The notes below the pieces were generated by a model. That model ran no database searches. It had not been told where the DNA came from and saw only the letters and a program-made list of their open reading frames with translations. A DNA stretch of 40,736 nucleotides. It comes from Bdellovibrionota bacterium (GTDB lineage: Bacteria > Bdellovibrionota > UBA1018 > CAUJDS01). This document shows positions 32,608 through 40,221 of this stretch, one piece after another. The position numbers and the translations under genes were made by a program. How positions within the stretch are numbered: the first letter of the stretch is position 1; each line of letters begins with the position of its first letter. The DNA is taken from contig CAUJDS010000068.1 in assembly GCA_963169695.1 (NCBI GenBank), positions 1 to 40,736 of the forward strand. Reading direction: 5' to 3'.

Positions 32608-35070
32608 ATGGTAACAAACTACGACGGGGAACCAATTGAAATTCCTGAACTGCTACCGATGCTCCCTGTTCGCGACATCGTAGTTTACCCCTACATGATT
32701 ATTCCGCTTTTTGTGGGGCGTGATTCTTCGATCCAAAGTGTTGAAGACGCTTTGGCGCGATCAGACCGATTGATTCTTTTGGCATCTCAAAAGGACATCA
32801 GCGACGAACATCCAGCTCCTGAGAAAATTTACGAACACGGAACCGTGGCAATGATCATGCGCATGCGCAAATTGCCTGACGGCCGTATTAAGATTCTCAC
32901 CCAAGGTCTTTGCAAAGCTCGCATTGAAGAGTACGTCAAAACCACCCCCTACTTTCAAACCCGCATTAGCAAAATTGAAGAAACGACTTCTGGCGTAGCC
33001 AGCGAACACGAAGCTTTGCTTCGCAATGTCCGTGAGCAACTTGAAAAAGTCATTTCACTCGGAAAAGTATTGTCGCCAGACATTCTCATGGTTTTGGAAG
33101 AAATCCACGAGCCAGGACGTCTTGCTGACCTCATTGCATCAAATTTGGGACTCAAAGTATCAGACTCTCAGGACATCTTTGAAACCTTTGATGGATTCAT
33201 TCGCCTCAAGAAAGTCGCTGAACTTTTGGCCAAAGAAATCGAAGTCCTTACCATCCAAGCTAAGATTCGATCTCAGGCCAAAGATGAAATGACTAAATCC
33301 CAGAAGGAATACTTCCTTCGCGAGCAAATCCGAGCCATCAAGAATGAACTCGGCGACGCTGACAATAAAGGTGAAGAGGCAGAAGAACTTCGTGAAAAAG
33401 TACAAATGTCCAAAATGCCTCCCGAAATTGAAAGGGAAGCTCTTAAGCAATTGGGACGCCTTGAGAAAATGCACCCTGAGGCGTCTGAGGCCTCCATGCT
33501 TCGCACCTATATAGACTGGTTGATTGATACCCCTTGGTCTAAGCAGACTAAGGACAACCTAGATCTCAAGCGAGCACTTGAAATCTTAGATGAAGATCAC
33601 TTCAATCTTCAGAAGATTAAAGAACGGATCCTTGAGTATTTAGCGGTTCGAAAGCTAAAGAACAAGATTCGTGGGCCCATTCTGTGCTTTGCCGGCCCTC
33701 CAGGAGTTGGTAAAACTTCTTTAGGTCGATCCATAGCACGCGCATTGGGAAGAAAATTTGTCCGAATTTCTTTGGGCGGAGTGAAAGACGAAGCCGAGAT
33801 TCGTGGTCACCGAAGAACTTATGTTGGTGCCCTTCCAGGAAGAATCATTCAAGGCTTGAAGCAAGCGGGCTCGAACAATCCGGTCTTTGTCTTGGATGAG
33901 ATTGACAAATTGGGAAGCGACTTCCGTGGTGATCCATCTGCGGCTTTGCTCGAGGTCCTAGATCCAGAGCAGAACCACAACTTCAGAGATCATTACCTCA
34001 ATGTTCCGTTTGACGTATCCAGCGTACTTTTTATTGCAACTTGCAATATGGTAGATACGATTCCTTCGGCACTTAAGGATCGATTAGAAATCATTCATCT
34101 CTCTGGGTATATGGAAGAAGAAAAATTCTTCATCGCTGAAAAGCACCTGATACCGAAGCAGATCAATGAAAATGGGTTGGATGACACGCAGATCAGCATT
34201 ACCGATGATGCCGTACAAACTGTGATTTCTCAGTACACTCGTGAGGCTGGATTGAGAAACCTCGAGCGATTCATTGCCACCCTCTGTAGAAAGACCGCAA
34301 GGCTTGTCGCAGAAGGTAAAAAGGAACGCACGATTGTGGACCCCGCAATGGTCGGTAAACTTCTCGGACCTGCTCCCTATATGAAGGAAGAGGAGCAAGA
34401 GAAGGACGAAATTGGGATTGCAACCGGACTTGCTTGGACTTCGGTCGGTGGAGAAATCCTTTATGTCGAAGCTACGGCAACCAAAGGTCGTGGCCAGGTT
34501 CAGATAACTGGCCAATTGGGTGATGTGATGCGAGAGTCTGTGCAAGCTGCACTTGGTTTGATCAAGTGGCGAGCTGCGGATTTTGGAATCTCTGAAGCCA
34601 CGTTTGCAAAAACAGACTTCCATGTTCACTTTCCTGCAGGCGCAGTACCTAAAGACGGGCCATCTGCAGGCATCACGGTTACCTCGGCATTGATTTCGCG
34701 ACTCACGCAGACTCCGATCCGGCGTGATATCGCAATGACCGGCGAAGTAACCCTCACTGGAAGAGTCCTTCCAATCGGTGGTCTAAAAGAGAAGGCGCTT
34801 GCAGCAATGCGGCACGGCATCAAGAAGATCATTATTCCTGAGAAGAACGTCAAGGACTTGGAAGATATTCCAGAAGAGTACCGAGAGAAACTGACTTTCT
34901 ATCCAGTAAAGACCATCGATGATGTGGTAGCCTTGGTCCTACAAGGACCAGCTAAAGGCCGCAAGGGTGGAATTGCTGGAGGAAAATCACGCCGAGGACA
35001 CGGGACTACCAAACGTGCTGCAATCGCAGCGTCGGGTGGAGTAGCGGCAAAGTCTTCGGACAATAAGTGA
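32608..35070 (+). CDS. lon: ATP-dependent Lon protease
   Basis: 820 residues, full length. It degrades damaged and regulatory proteins in the cytoplasm. Domain order: N-terminal substrate domain (PMLPVRDIVVYPYMIIPLFVG), coiled-coil/helical region (about 200-310), AAA+ ATPase with Walker A GPPGVGKT (363-370), then the protease domain with the catalytic dyad Ser686 (KDGPSAGITV) and Lys729 (GGLKEKALAA). A basic glycine-rich tail follows (KGRKGGIAGGKSRRGHG), which is longer than in Escherichia coli Lon. ATG 32608 has GGAGG at 7 bases. The 160-base gap upstream holds the candidate hairpin and inverted repeat. It stands alone, followed by the CNNM genes. Confidence 0.98.
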   Translation: MVTNYDGEPIEIPELLPMLPVRDIVVYPYMIIPLFVGRDSSIQSVEDALARSDRLILLASQKDISDEHPAPEKIYEHGTVAMIMRMRKLPDGRIKILTQGLCKARIEEYVKTTPYFQTRISKIEETTSGVASEHEALLRNVREQLEKVISLGKVLSPDILMVLEEIHEPGRLADLIASNLGLKVSDSQDIFETFDGFIRLKKVAELLAKEIEVLTIQAKIRSQAKDEMTKSQKEYFLREQIRAIKNELGDADNKGEEAEELREKVQMSKMPPEIEREALKQLGRLEKMHPEASEASMLRTYIDWLIDTPWSKQTKDNLDLKRALEILDEDHFNLQKIKERILEYLAVRKLKNKIRGPILCFAGPPGVGKTSLGRSIARALGRKFVRISLGGVKDEAEIRGHRRTYVGALPGRIIQGLKQAGSNNPVFVLDEIDKLGSDFRGDPSAALLEVLDPEQNHNFRDHYLNVPFDVSSVLFIATCNMVDTIPSALKDRLEIIHLSGYMEEEKFFIAEKHLIPKQINENGLDDTQISITDDAVQTVISQYTREAGLRNLERFIATLCRKTARLVAEGKKERTIVDPAMVGKLLGPAPYMKEEEQEKDEIGIATGLAWTSVGGEILYVEATATKGRGQVQITGQLGDVMRESVQAALGLIKWRAADFGISEATFAKTDFHVHFPAGAVPKDGPSAGITVTSALISRLTQTPIRRDIAMTGEVTLTGRVLPIGGLKEKALAAMRHGIKKIIIPEKNVKDLEDIPEEYREKLTFYPVKTIDDVVALVLQGPAKGRKGGIAGGKSRRGHGTTKRAAIAASGGVAAKSSDNK

Positions 35071-35073
35071 CAA

Positions 35074-35103
35074 TTGACGTAGAGTCGCAGCTTAGTACAT
35101 ACT
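35074..35103 (+). promoter_or_regulatory. Candidate sigma-70 promoter for the CNNM/CorC pair
   Basis: TTGACG (35074-35079; 5/6 match) and CATACT (35098-35103; 4/6) are separated by 18 bases, just after the lon stop and 13 bases before ATG 35116. The very short distance to the ATG leaves little leader, which makes the call uncertain. Confidence 0.35.
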
Positions 35104-35115
35104 GCGATCGAAACC

Positions 35116-36171
35116 ATGTCACTGATTGAAGTTCTTTTAGCTATTGCGATTATCATTTCTTCGGCGTTTCTTTCCTCGACTGAGGTTGCACTTTTTAGCC
35201 TTACTCGATTTCAGCTACGACAGCTGCGGGAGAACTTTAAGGTACCCTACCGTAGCATTAAGCAACTCACCTCCGATCCTGCCGGTCTCTTGGTGACTAT
35301 TCTTTCAGCCAATGAGTTCCTCAATATTAGTTTGACCGCCCTCATTGCTTCGTCCATCGAACGCAATTGGGATACTGATTGGATCTGGTTTTCGGAGTGG
35401 ATCCAACACACACCATTCAGGAACTTCCCTATTGGCTTTATTCATTCCTTGGCTGGCACACTCATCATCATGCCCCTGGTGCTCCTTTTCTGTGAGACCA
35501 CTCCAAAAGTTATCGGAGTGCGTGGAAATCAGGCGGTAGCTCCATTGGGAGCAAGAGGGATGCTTGCGGTCTATCATTTACTCCTGCCAATTCGATGGAT
35601 GCTAACGCGATTTATGGGATTCCTCTCTCATTCTGGTGACGAGCCTCGAAGTGGCTCAATGAAAGAAGAAGAATTTCTTCTCTTAGTGGCACAAGGACGC
35701 AAAGAAGGCGCGCTACAACAAACCGAGGAAGAACTTATAAAGAACGTATTTGAATTAGATGATTCAACCGTTGGAGATATTTTCATTCCTATCCAACAAG
35801 TCTATGCAGTGCCTTCAGAAACGCTTCTACAGTCGCTGGTATCAGATTTCGAAAAGCGACGATACACCAGAGTACCTGTCTATTCCGGAAAGAGAAATAA
35901 AGTTATTGGAGTCCTTTATTCCAAAGACTTGCTTAAGGTGAAACAAAACCCTGTGCTCCTCCAAGGCAATGTGGGCCCCTTTGTTAGAGCGCCTTATGTT
36001 GTTCGAGTCGACCTCAAACTCAATCAGTTATTCAAGAGAATGCGCTTGAGACAAGTCCATATGGCAATTGTAGAGAATGAACACGAAGAAGCCATCGGCA
36101 TCGTAACCATGAAGGATGTTTTGGATGAAATTTTTGGGGACTTGCTAGAAGAAAAGGAAAAACGCCAATGA
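35116..36171 (+). CDS. CNNM/CorC-family membrane protein (DUF21 plus CBS pair), short form
   Basis: 351 residues: an N-terminal DUF21 membrane domain with about four helices (LIEVLLAIAIIISSAFLSST; LLVTILSANEFLNISLTALI; LAGTLIIMPLVLLFCETTPKV), then a pair of CBS domains (VGDIFIPIQQVYAVPSETLL; RKNKVIGVLYSKD-like; VHMAIVENEHEEAIGIVTMKDVLDEIFG). The protein stops right after the second CBS, so the C-terminal CorC/HlyC transporter-associated domain is missing. The DUF21 family is tied to magnesium and cobalt efflux or resistance. It overlaps the second family member by four bases (ATGA), so the two are probably partners. Confidence 0.85.
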   Translation: MSLIEVLLAIAIIISSAFLSSTEVALFSLTRFQLRQLRENFKVPYRSIKQLTSDPAGLLVTILSANEFLNISLTALIASSIERNWDTDWIWFSEWIQHTPFRNFPIGFIHSLAGTLIIMPLVLLFCETTPKVIGVRGNQAVAPLGARGMLAVYHLLLPIRWMLTRFMGFLSHSGDEPRSGSMKEEEFLLLVAQGRKEGALQQTEEELIKNVFELDDSTVGDIFIPIQQVYAVPSETLLQSLVSDFEKRRYTRVPVYSGKRNKVIGVLYSKDLLKVKQNPVLLQGNVGPFVRAPYVVRVDLKLNQLFKRMRLRQVHMAIVENEHEEAIGIVTMKDVLDEIFGDLLEEKEKRQ

Positions 36172-37454
36172 GGGAAGTACTGACCAGGTGGGATCTACTC
36201 CCATTTATTCCAGTATTGCTTTTGTTTGAGGCTTTTTTCTCGGGATCAGAGATGGCACTACTTTCTTGCAATAGACTCAACCTCAATCAAAAGGCTCAAA
36301 ATGGCAACCGCGGAGCCGCTCTCGCCCTACGCTTGCTTCAAAATCCAGAAACAATCCTATCTACCACACTGCTTATCACGAGCTTTTGCGTGGTCTCCAT
36401 TACTTCAATTTTGACTTTATTTTTTATGGGGCTCCATCCAGAGAATGGTGAATTGCTTTCCATCATTGTGGCATCACCGTTGATTGTTATTCTGGGTGAG
36501 CTGGTTCCAAAGACACTTTTTCATCGTTACTCAGATCGAATCACGCCCATAATCTCGTACCCTGTTACGATCATGTATTTGACCTGCTATCCCATTACGA
36601 AACTCCTGTCCTACTACTCTTCTTATATTGGAAGATTTATGTCCCCGATTCAAACCCTCTTTATAGGACGAAAGCGTACTACACGTGACGACATCCGAGA
36701 TCTCATCAATTCCAGCAAGCGAGAGACGGAACTGAAAGTCAGTGAAAAGAGAATGATCCGCCGAATCTTAGACTTTAAAGATACCGAAGCGAAGCACGCG
36801 CTCATCCCACTGGTAAGAGTAGAAACCATTGAAGATACCGCCACCGTAGGAGAGGCACTGAGCGCCTTCGAAAAGCACCTTCACTCACGAATGCCTGTCT
36901 ATTCCGAACGCGTAGACAATATGATTGGCTTTATTGAGGCATATGACCTCTTCGCAGCCAAGGACCTTCGAACCCAAAAAATTCAAAGCTTCATCAAACC
37001 TATTCACTACCTCTCAGAAACTCAGAATTTAGAAGACGTTATGATCGAGATGGGAGTCAAGCGCGCTGAGTTTTGCATCGTCGTGGATGAGCATGGCGGC
37101 GCTGTCGGTATCCTTACCCTTGAGGACATTGTTGAAGAGATCGTCGGAAATATTGAAGATGAGTACGACACACATAGCCCTCTGCATCAAGTTATTAGCC
37201 CGTTTCGCTGGATGATTCAGAGCAAAATAGAGCTCCATCAACTCAATGAAGAATTGAAGCTCGCTATACCCGACGGCGACTATGAGACGCTCAGCGGATT
37301 CCTGCTGCAGCAATTTGGACGCATTCCACAAAATGGGGACGAATTGGTCTTTGATACCTCAGCAGGAACCTTGCGATTTGTCATTCGTCAGGCTACCTCT
37401 CGCCGCATTGAAAAAGTGGAGGTTGAAAATATCCGACCCAAGCTCTCCAATTAA
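36168..37454 (+). CDS. CNNM/CorC-family membrane protein (DUF21, CBS pair, CorC/HlyC domain)
   Basis: 428 residues with the complete family layout: DUF21 helices (LPFIPVLLLFEAFFSGSEMA; LLITSFCVVSITSILTLFFM; LLSIIVASPLIVILGELVPK), a CBS pair (DTEAKHALIPLVRVETIEDT; FCIVVDEHGGAVGILTLEDI) and a C-terminal CorC/HlyC domain (FRWMIQSKIELHQLNEELKL; RFVIRQATSRRIEKVEVENI). It differs from its neighbour by keeping that last domain. Tandem CNNM genes of unequal length suggest a heteromeric complex. The start overlaps the first gene by ATGA. Ion specificity is not known. Confidence 0.9.
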   Translation: MREVLTRWDLLPFIPVLLLFEAFFSGSEMALLSCNRLNLNQKAQNGNRGAALALRLLQNPETILSTTLLITSFCVVSITSILTLFFMGLHPENGELLSIIVASPLIVILGELVPKTLFHRYSDRITPIISYPVTIMYLTCYPITKLLSYYSSYIGRFMSPIQTLFIGRKRTTRDDIRDLINSSKRETELKVSEKRMIRRILDFKDTEAKHALIPLVRVETIEDTATVGEALSAFEKHLHSRMPVYSERVDNMIGFIEAYDLFAAKDLRTQKIQSFIKPIHYLSETQNLEDVMIEMGVKRAEFCIVVDEHGGAVGILTLEDIVEEIVGNIEDEYDTHSPLHQVISPFRWMIQSKIELHQLNEELKLAIPDGDYETLSGFLLQQFGRIPQNGDELVFDTSAGTLRFVIRQATSRRIEKVEVENIRPKLSN

Positions 37455-37487
37455 TCAATGAGTGACAATCCGTTGACGCAATGGGGT

Positions 37488-37517
37488 TTGGCCATTTGGC
37501 CATGTTGCCGGTACAAT
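37488..37517 (+). promoter_or_regulatory. Candidate sigma-70 promoter for the CheY gene
   Basis: TTGGCC (37488-37493; 4/6) and TACAAT (37512-37517; 5/6) are separated by 18 bases, 25 bases before ATG 37542. A TTGACG at 37473 is too far away to pair with this -10. Confidence 0.4.
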
Positions 37518-37541
37518 TAATGCCAGGGGGGGGAGACCCGA

Positions 37542-37928
37542 ATGGCAAAGACAGTTCTCGTGGTCGACGACATGAAATTTGTGCGAGACACGCTTAGGGA
37601 GCTTCTCACCGAGGCACACTACGAGGTGCTTGGAGAGGCTGTTAATGGACGAGAGGCCTTTGAAAAATACTTTCGACTTCGACCCGATCTCGTAACAATG
37701 GATGTCGTGATGCCAGAAATGAGCGGGATCGAGGCTTGCCGAAAAATTCTCAAGAAAGATAAGAACGCCCGAATTGTTATCGTATCGGCAATGAATCAAG
37801 AGAGCCTCGTGATGGATGCCATCAATGCAGGCGCAAGAGACTATATTGTGAAGCCGTTTCGCAAAGAAGACATCCTCAAAACATTCGAAAACGTACTCCT
37901 CGACAAATCACTCGAGAAGGAGCTCTGA
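37542..37928 (+). CDS. Stand-alone CheY-like response regulator
   Basis: 128 residues, a single receiver domain with no output domain. The acidic pocket Asp9-Asp10 (VVDDM), phosphoacceptor Asp54 (LVTMDVVMPEMSG), Ser82 (IVIVSAMNQ) and Lys104 (YIVKPF) are all in place. As in CheY it would signal by binding a partner, for example the flagellar switch, or a kinase-phosphatase circuit. The SD is a long poly-G run (eight Gs, 37526-37533) followed by AG. The next gene starts 5 bases after the stop, so the three genes 37542-38697 look like one operon. Confidence 0.92.
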   Translation: MAKTVLVVDDMKFVRDTLRELLTEAHYEVLGEAVNGREAFEKYFRLRPDLVTMDVVMPEMSGIEACRKILKKDKNARIVIVSAMNQESLVMDAINAGARDYIVKPFRKEDILKTFENVLLDKSLEKEL

Positions 37929-37933
37929 CATTC

Positions 37934-38377
37934 ATGTGGGGGGATAAAGATTGGGAAGAGCAATTTAACGACACGCTAGCTAATGGCTTGTCTTTTTATG
38001 ACACTGGCTCAGTTCACCTGACGGAAGCAGAACCCTTTGTACTCGGAGAGGAACATTCCGCAGTGGGATATCGAATCTTTCAAGACGAGGAGCAAGACTC
38101 CAGCTATTTTCTTTTTGTATTTCGAGCAAAGGAAATGACGGATCTCTACTTAGAACTTACCAATACGCTTGCAAGTCGCCTGGCGGGTACCTTTGCTACT
38201 CAAGACAGTGCTTTGATTACTCCACCGCAGATTTGGAATTTCAAGCAGTTTTCAAAAATAGTTGGATTTGCGGACTATCGGAAGCGAATCCTTCACACCA
38301 CCAAACCACAATCGGTCACAATGGAGTTTCTCTTCTTTTCTAATTTTTCAGCCAATAGAAAGGTCGAGAACAAGTGA
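37934..38377 (+). CDS. CheX/CheC-like protein (tentative)
   Basis: 147 residues with no signal peptide. The central helix MTDLYLELTNTLASRLAG contains ExxN (Glu74, Asn77), the arrangement used by CheC/CheX/FliY phosphatases to dephosphorylate CheY. Length and the strand-rich flanks (YFLFVFRAKE; VTMEFLFFSNF) also fit CheX. It directly follows a CheY gene, which favours this reading. But the motif is short and other residues typical of the family cannot be confirmed by eye. Confidence 0.4.
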   Translation: MWGDKDWEEQFNDTLANGLSFYDTGSVHLTEAEPFVLGEEHSAVGYRIFQDEEQDSSYFLFVFRAKEMTDLYLELTNTLASRLAGTFATQDSALITPPQIWNFKQFSKIVGFADYRKRILHTTKPQSVTMEFLFFSNFSANRKVENK

Positions 38378-38697
38378 TTGGGTTCTTTTTTCGAGGCATC
38401 AAAGGGATCCTAATCGTGCTTGCCATTCTCGCAGCCGGACAATGGATTCAATGGGACAGTGCCACTCTATCCGAGCACTTCGGCACTTGGCTCAAGAAAG
38501 CCCAAATCACCCATCGCGTTACACAATGGACCACAAAGGGAAAGGCCCAGCTCAATCAATGGGTCGAAAGCGACCCTGAGCCCGAAGCCTTGCCCAAATT
38601 GAAAGACTCAGTTTCAACGCAACAAGCTCACGAGGAGCAGATCGCTCCATCAGAACAACAACGTCTTAAGAAACTCATTCAACAGTTGAATCAATAA
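38374..38697 (+). CDS. Single-pass membrane protein at the end of the CheY operon
   Basis: 107 residues from a GTG start that overlaps the previous stop (GTGA, 38374-38377). An N-terminal membrane helix (IGFFFRGIKGILIVLAILAAGQWI) is followed by a Gln/Lys/Glu-rich soluble tail. The tail carries a short predicted coil (EQQRLKKLIQQLNQ) at the C-terminus. No family is recognised. Coupling to the CheY and CheX-like genes suggests a membrane tether or sensor for that circuit. Confidence 0.6.
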   Translation: MIGFFFRGIKGILIVLAILAAGQWIQWDSATLSEHFGTWLKKAQITHRVTQWTTKGKAQLNQWVESDPEPEALPKLKDSVSTQQAHEEQIAPSEQQRLKKLIQQLNQ

Positions 38698-38706
38698 GCG
38701 TTCAGC

Positions 38707-38913
38707 TTACCGAGCACGAGCGGCTGACGACTTCACCGTCGACACCACTGGAGCATTGGTAGCAGTACTTGCATTCTTTTGAGCAGCTACCGCATTACAC
38801 TGCACGCCAGCCATATTCATTTGACTGGTAAAACGCTTCTCTCCCGTTGAGGCAAGCGCCTGAAAAGAAGACAAGGCACACACGACAGCCACGATTCCAT
38901 TTAGTACTTTCAT
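38707..38913 (-). CDS. Small secreted protein, unknown function
   Basis: 68 residues with a signal peptide (MKVLNGIVAVVCALSSFQALA, cleavage after ALA) and a Ser/Thr/Ala/Asn-rich mature peptide of about 47 residues ending SSAARAR, with one cysteine (VQCNAV). The SD GAGGAG lies about 7 bases before the ATG. It is convergent with the CheY operon (9 bases between stops). No family is recognised. The strong SD and signal peptide make it a likely real gene. Confidence 0.65.
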   Translation of the reverse strand: MKVLNGIVAVVCALSSFQALASTGEKRFTSQMNMAGVQCNAVAAQKNASTATNAPVVSTVKSSAARAR

Positions 38914-39228
38914 TTTCTCTACTCCTCACAACAGCTACACGACTTAGTCCCGTTATTGAGACCAAACCACACTTCACTGCACAGCCCAGTGGCTGTCTAC
39001 ACACCAGTCATTGCAACCTGGGTGCCACAGGCCACAGGTCCAAAAATACCTTCCTATCTATATGTAATTAAAGGCTTTTATACGATTTTTGCTTTGCGAC
39101 GCACGACTCTCTTTTTGGAAGAGGTGCTTTACAGCTGTCTACTTATTAGACAATTAAAAGGTTGGGACCTCATTGGGCCGCCAAAAAGAAATTGGCACCT
39201 GAGAGGGATCCACGTTAAACCCAATTTG
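38914..39228. other. Intergenic region with one inverted repeat
   Basis: 315 bases between the small secreted gene and the epimerase. The epimerase frame stays open through it, but that extension has no family support. It holds TGTCTA-N5-TAGACA (39136-39152), a perfect 6-base inverted repeat 77 bases before the epimerase ATG. A TTTACA (39128-39133) beside it could be a -35, but no good -10 follows at 16-18 bases. Two CCACAGG repeats occur near 39030. Nothing else is evident. Confidence 0.35.
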
Positions 39229-40209
39229 ATGAGAGTGCTTGTAACCGGAGCCGCCGGATTTATTGCCAGTCACCTTGTGAGGGGCCTTTTAGAGGAAGGA
39301 AACTCCGTAGTGGGCATCGATAACTTCGATCCCTTCTACTCGAGAACCATTAAGGAGCGAAACCTTCAGGAGCTTCAAGGGTTTGCAAAGGCCAAGCATG
39401 CCAATTTTGAGTTCTATGAAATGGACTTAGCGAGCCTTCCAGCACTTCAGAAAGCGACTCAAGCACCAAATCTCGTGATCCACCTTGCGGCAAAGGCGGG
39501 AGTACGCCCATCTATCGAAGACCCCCTCGCTTATGTTCAGGCTAATGTTGCAGGGACCTTAAGCGTACTCGAATTTTGTCGAACCAACGGTGTAGACCAA
39601 CTGCTCTTTGGGTCCTCTTCCTCCGTTTACGGTAATGACTCAAAGGCTCCCTTCCGTGAAGATGCGGGTGCCGTACAACCCATTTCACCCTATGGAGCGA
39701 CTAAGCGATCGGGAGAGCTTTTCTGTTCGACTTACGCCAATCTCTACGGAATGCGAATTGCCAGCTTACGTTTCTTTACCGTTTATGGCCCTCGGCAAAG
39801 GCCCGACCTTGCGATTCATAAATTTACTAGACTCATCCAAGAAAATAAGCCGGTCCCATTTTTTGGCGATGGTAGTACTGCGCGTGACTATACGGAAGTG
39901 AGAGATATCGTGAGCGGAATCCTCAAAGCCAAGACGTGGATTCAAGATTCGCCAAGGGCGACGCACGAAATTTTTAATTTAGGTGGCTCACGGACAACCA
40001 CATTGCTGAGATTGGTCGAATTAATTGAAGGGGCATTGGGTCAATCGGCTATTTTAGATAGAAGACCAGGGCAAGCAGGTGATGTTGAACTGACCTACGC
40101 TGATGTCACAAAAGCCGGCAAAATCCTGGGTTATCATCCCAGCATTGGAATCGAAGAGGGGATTCACTCTTTTTGTCAGAACTACTTAAAAGACCATTCG
40201 AATACCTAA
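39229..40209 (+). CDS. NAD-dependent UDP-sugar epimerase (UDP-glucuronate 4-epimerase type)
   Basis: 326 residues of the short-chain dehydrogenase/epimerase family. The NAD-binding GAAGFIAS lies at the N-terminus (MRVLVTGAAGFIASHLV). The catalytic YxxxK is in SPYGATKRSGELF, and the RFFTVYGPRQRPDLAIHKFT plus FFGDGSTARDYTEVRDIV segments are typical of UDP-glucuronate/UDP-galacturonate 4-epimerases. It would supply a sugar nucleotide for surface polysaccharide. ATG 39229 is the natural family start, but no clear SD precedes it. It is followed 12 bases later by a DUF2079 membrane protein, fitting a surface-glycan gene group. Confidence 0.85.
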   Translation: MRVLVTGAAGFIASHLVRGLLEEGNSVVGIDNFDPFYSRTIKERNLQELQGFAKAKHANFEFYEMDLASLPALQKATQAPNLVIHLAAKAGVRPSIEDPLAYVQANVAGTLSVLEFCRTNGVDQLLFGSSSSVYGNDSKAPFREDAGAVQPISPYGATKRSGELFCSTYANLYGMRIASLRFFTVYGPRQRPDLAIHKFTRLIQENKPVPFFGDGSTARDYTEVRDIVSGILKAKTWIQDSPRATHEIFNLGGSRTTTLLRLVELIEGALGQSAILDRRPGQAGDVELTYADVTKAGKILGYHPSIGIEEGIHSFCQNYLKDHSNT

Positions 40210-40221
40210 GCGAGAGCCTCG

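Noticed and set aside
34084-34629. 181-residue minus-strand frame inside lon
   Set aside because: Antisense to the Lon ATPase and protease domains; no SD or family match.
38956-39228. Long N-terminal extension of the epimerase frame
   Set aside because: The NAD-binding motif of the family begins within a few residues of ATG 39229; the extension has no recognisable content.
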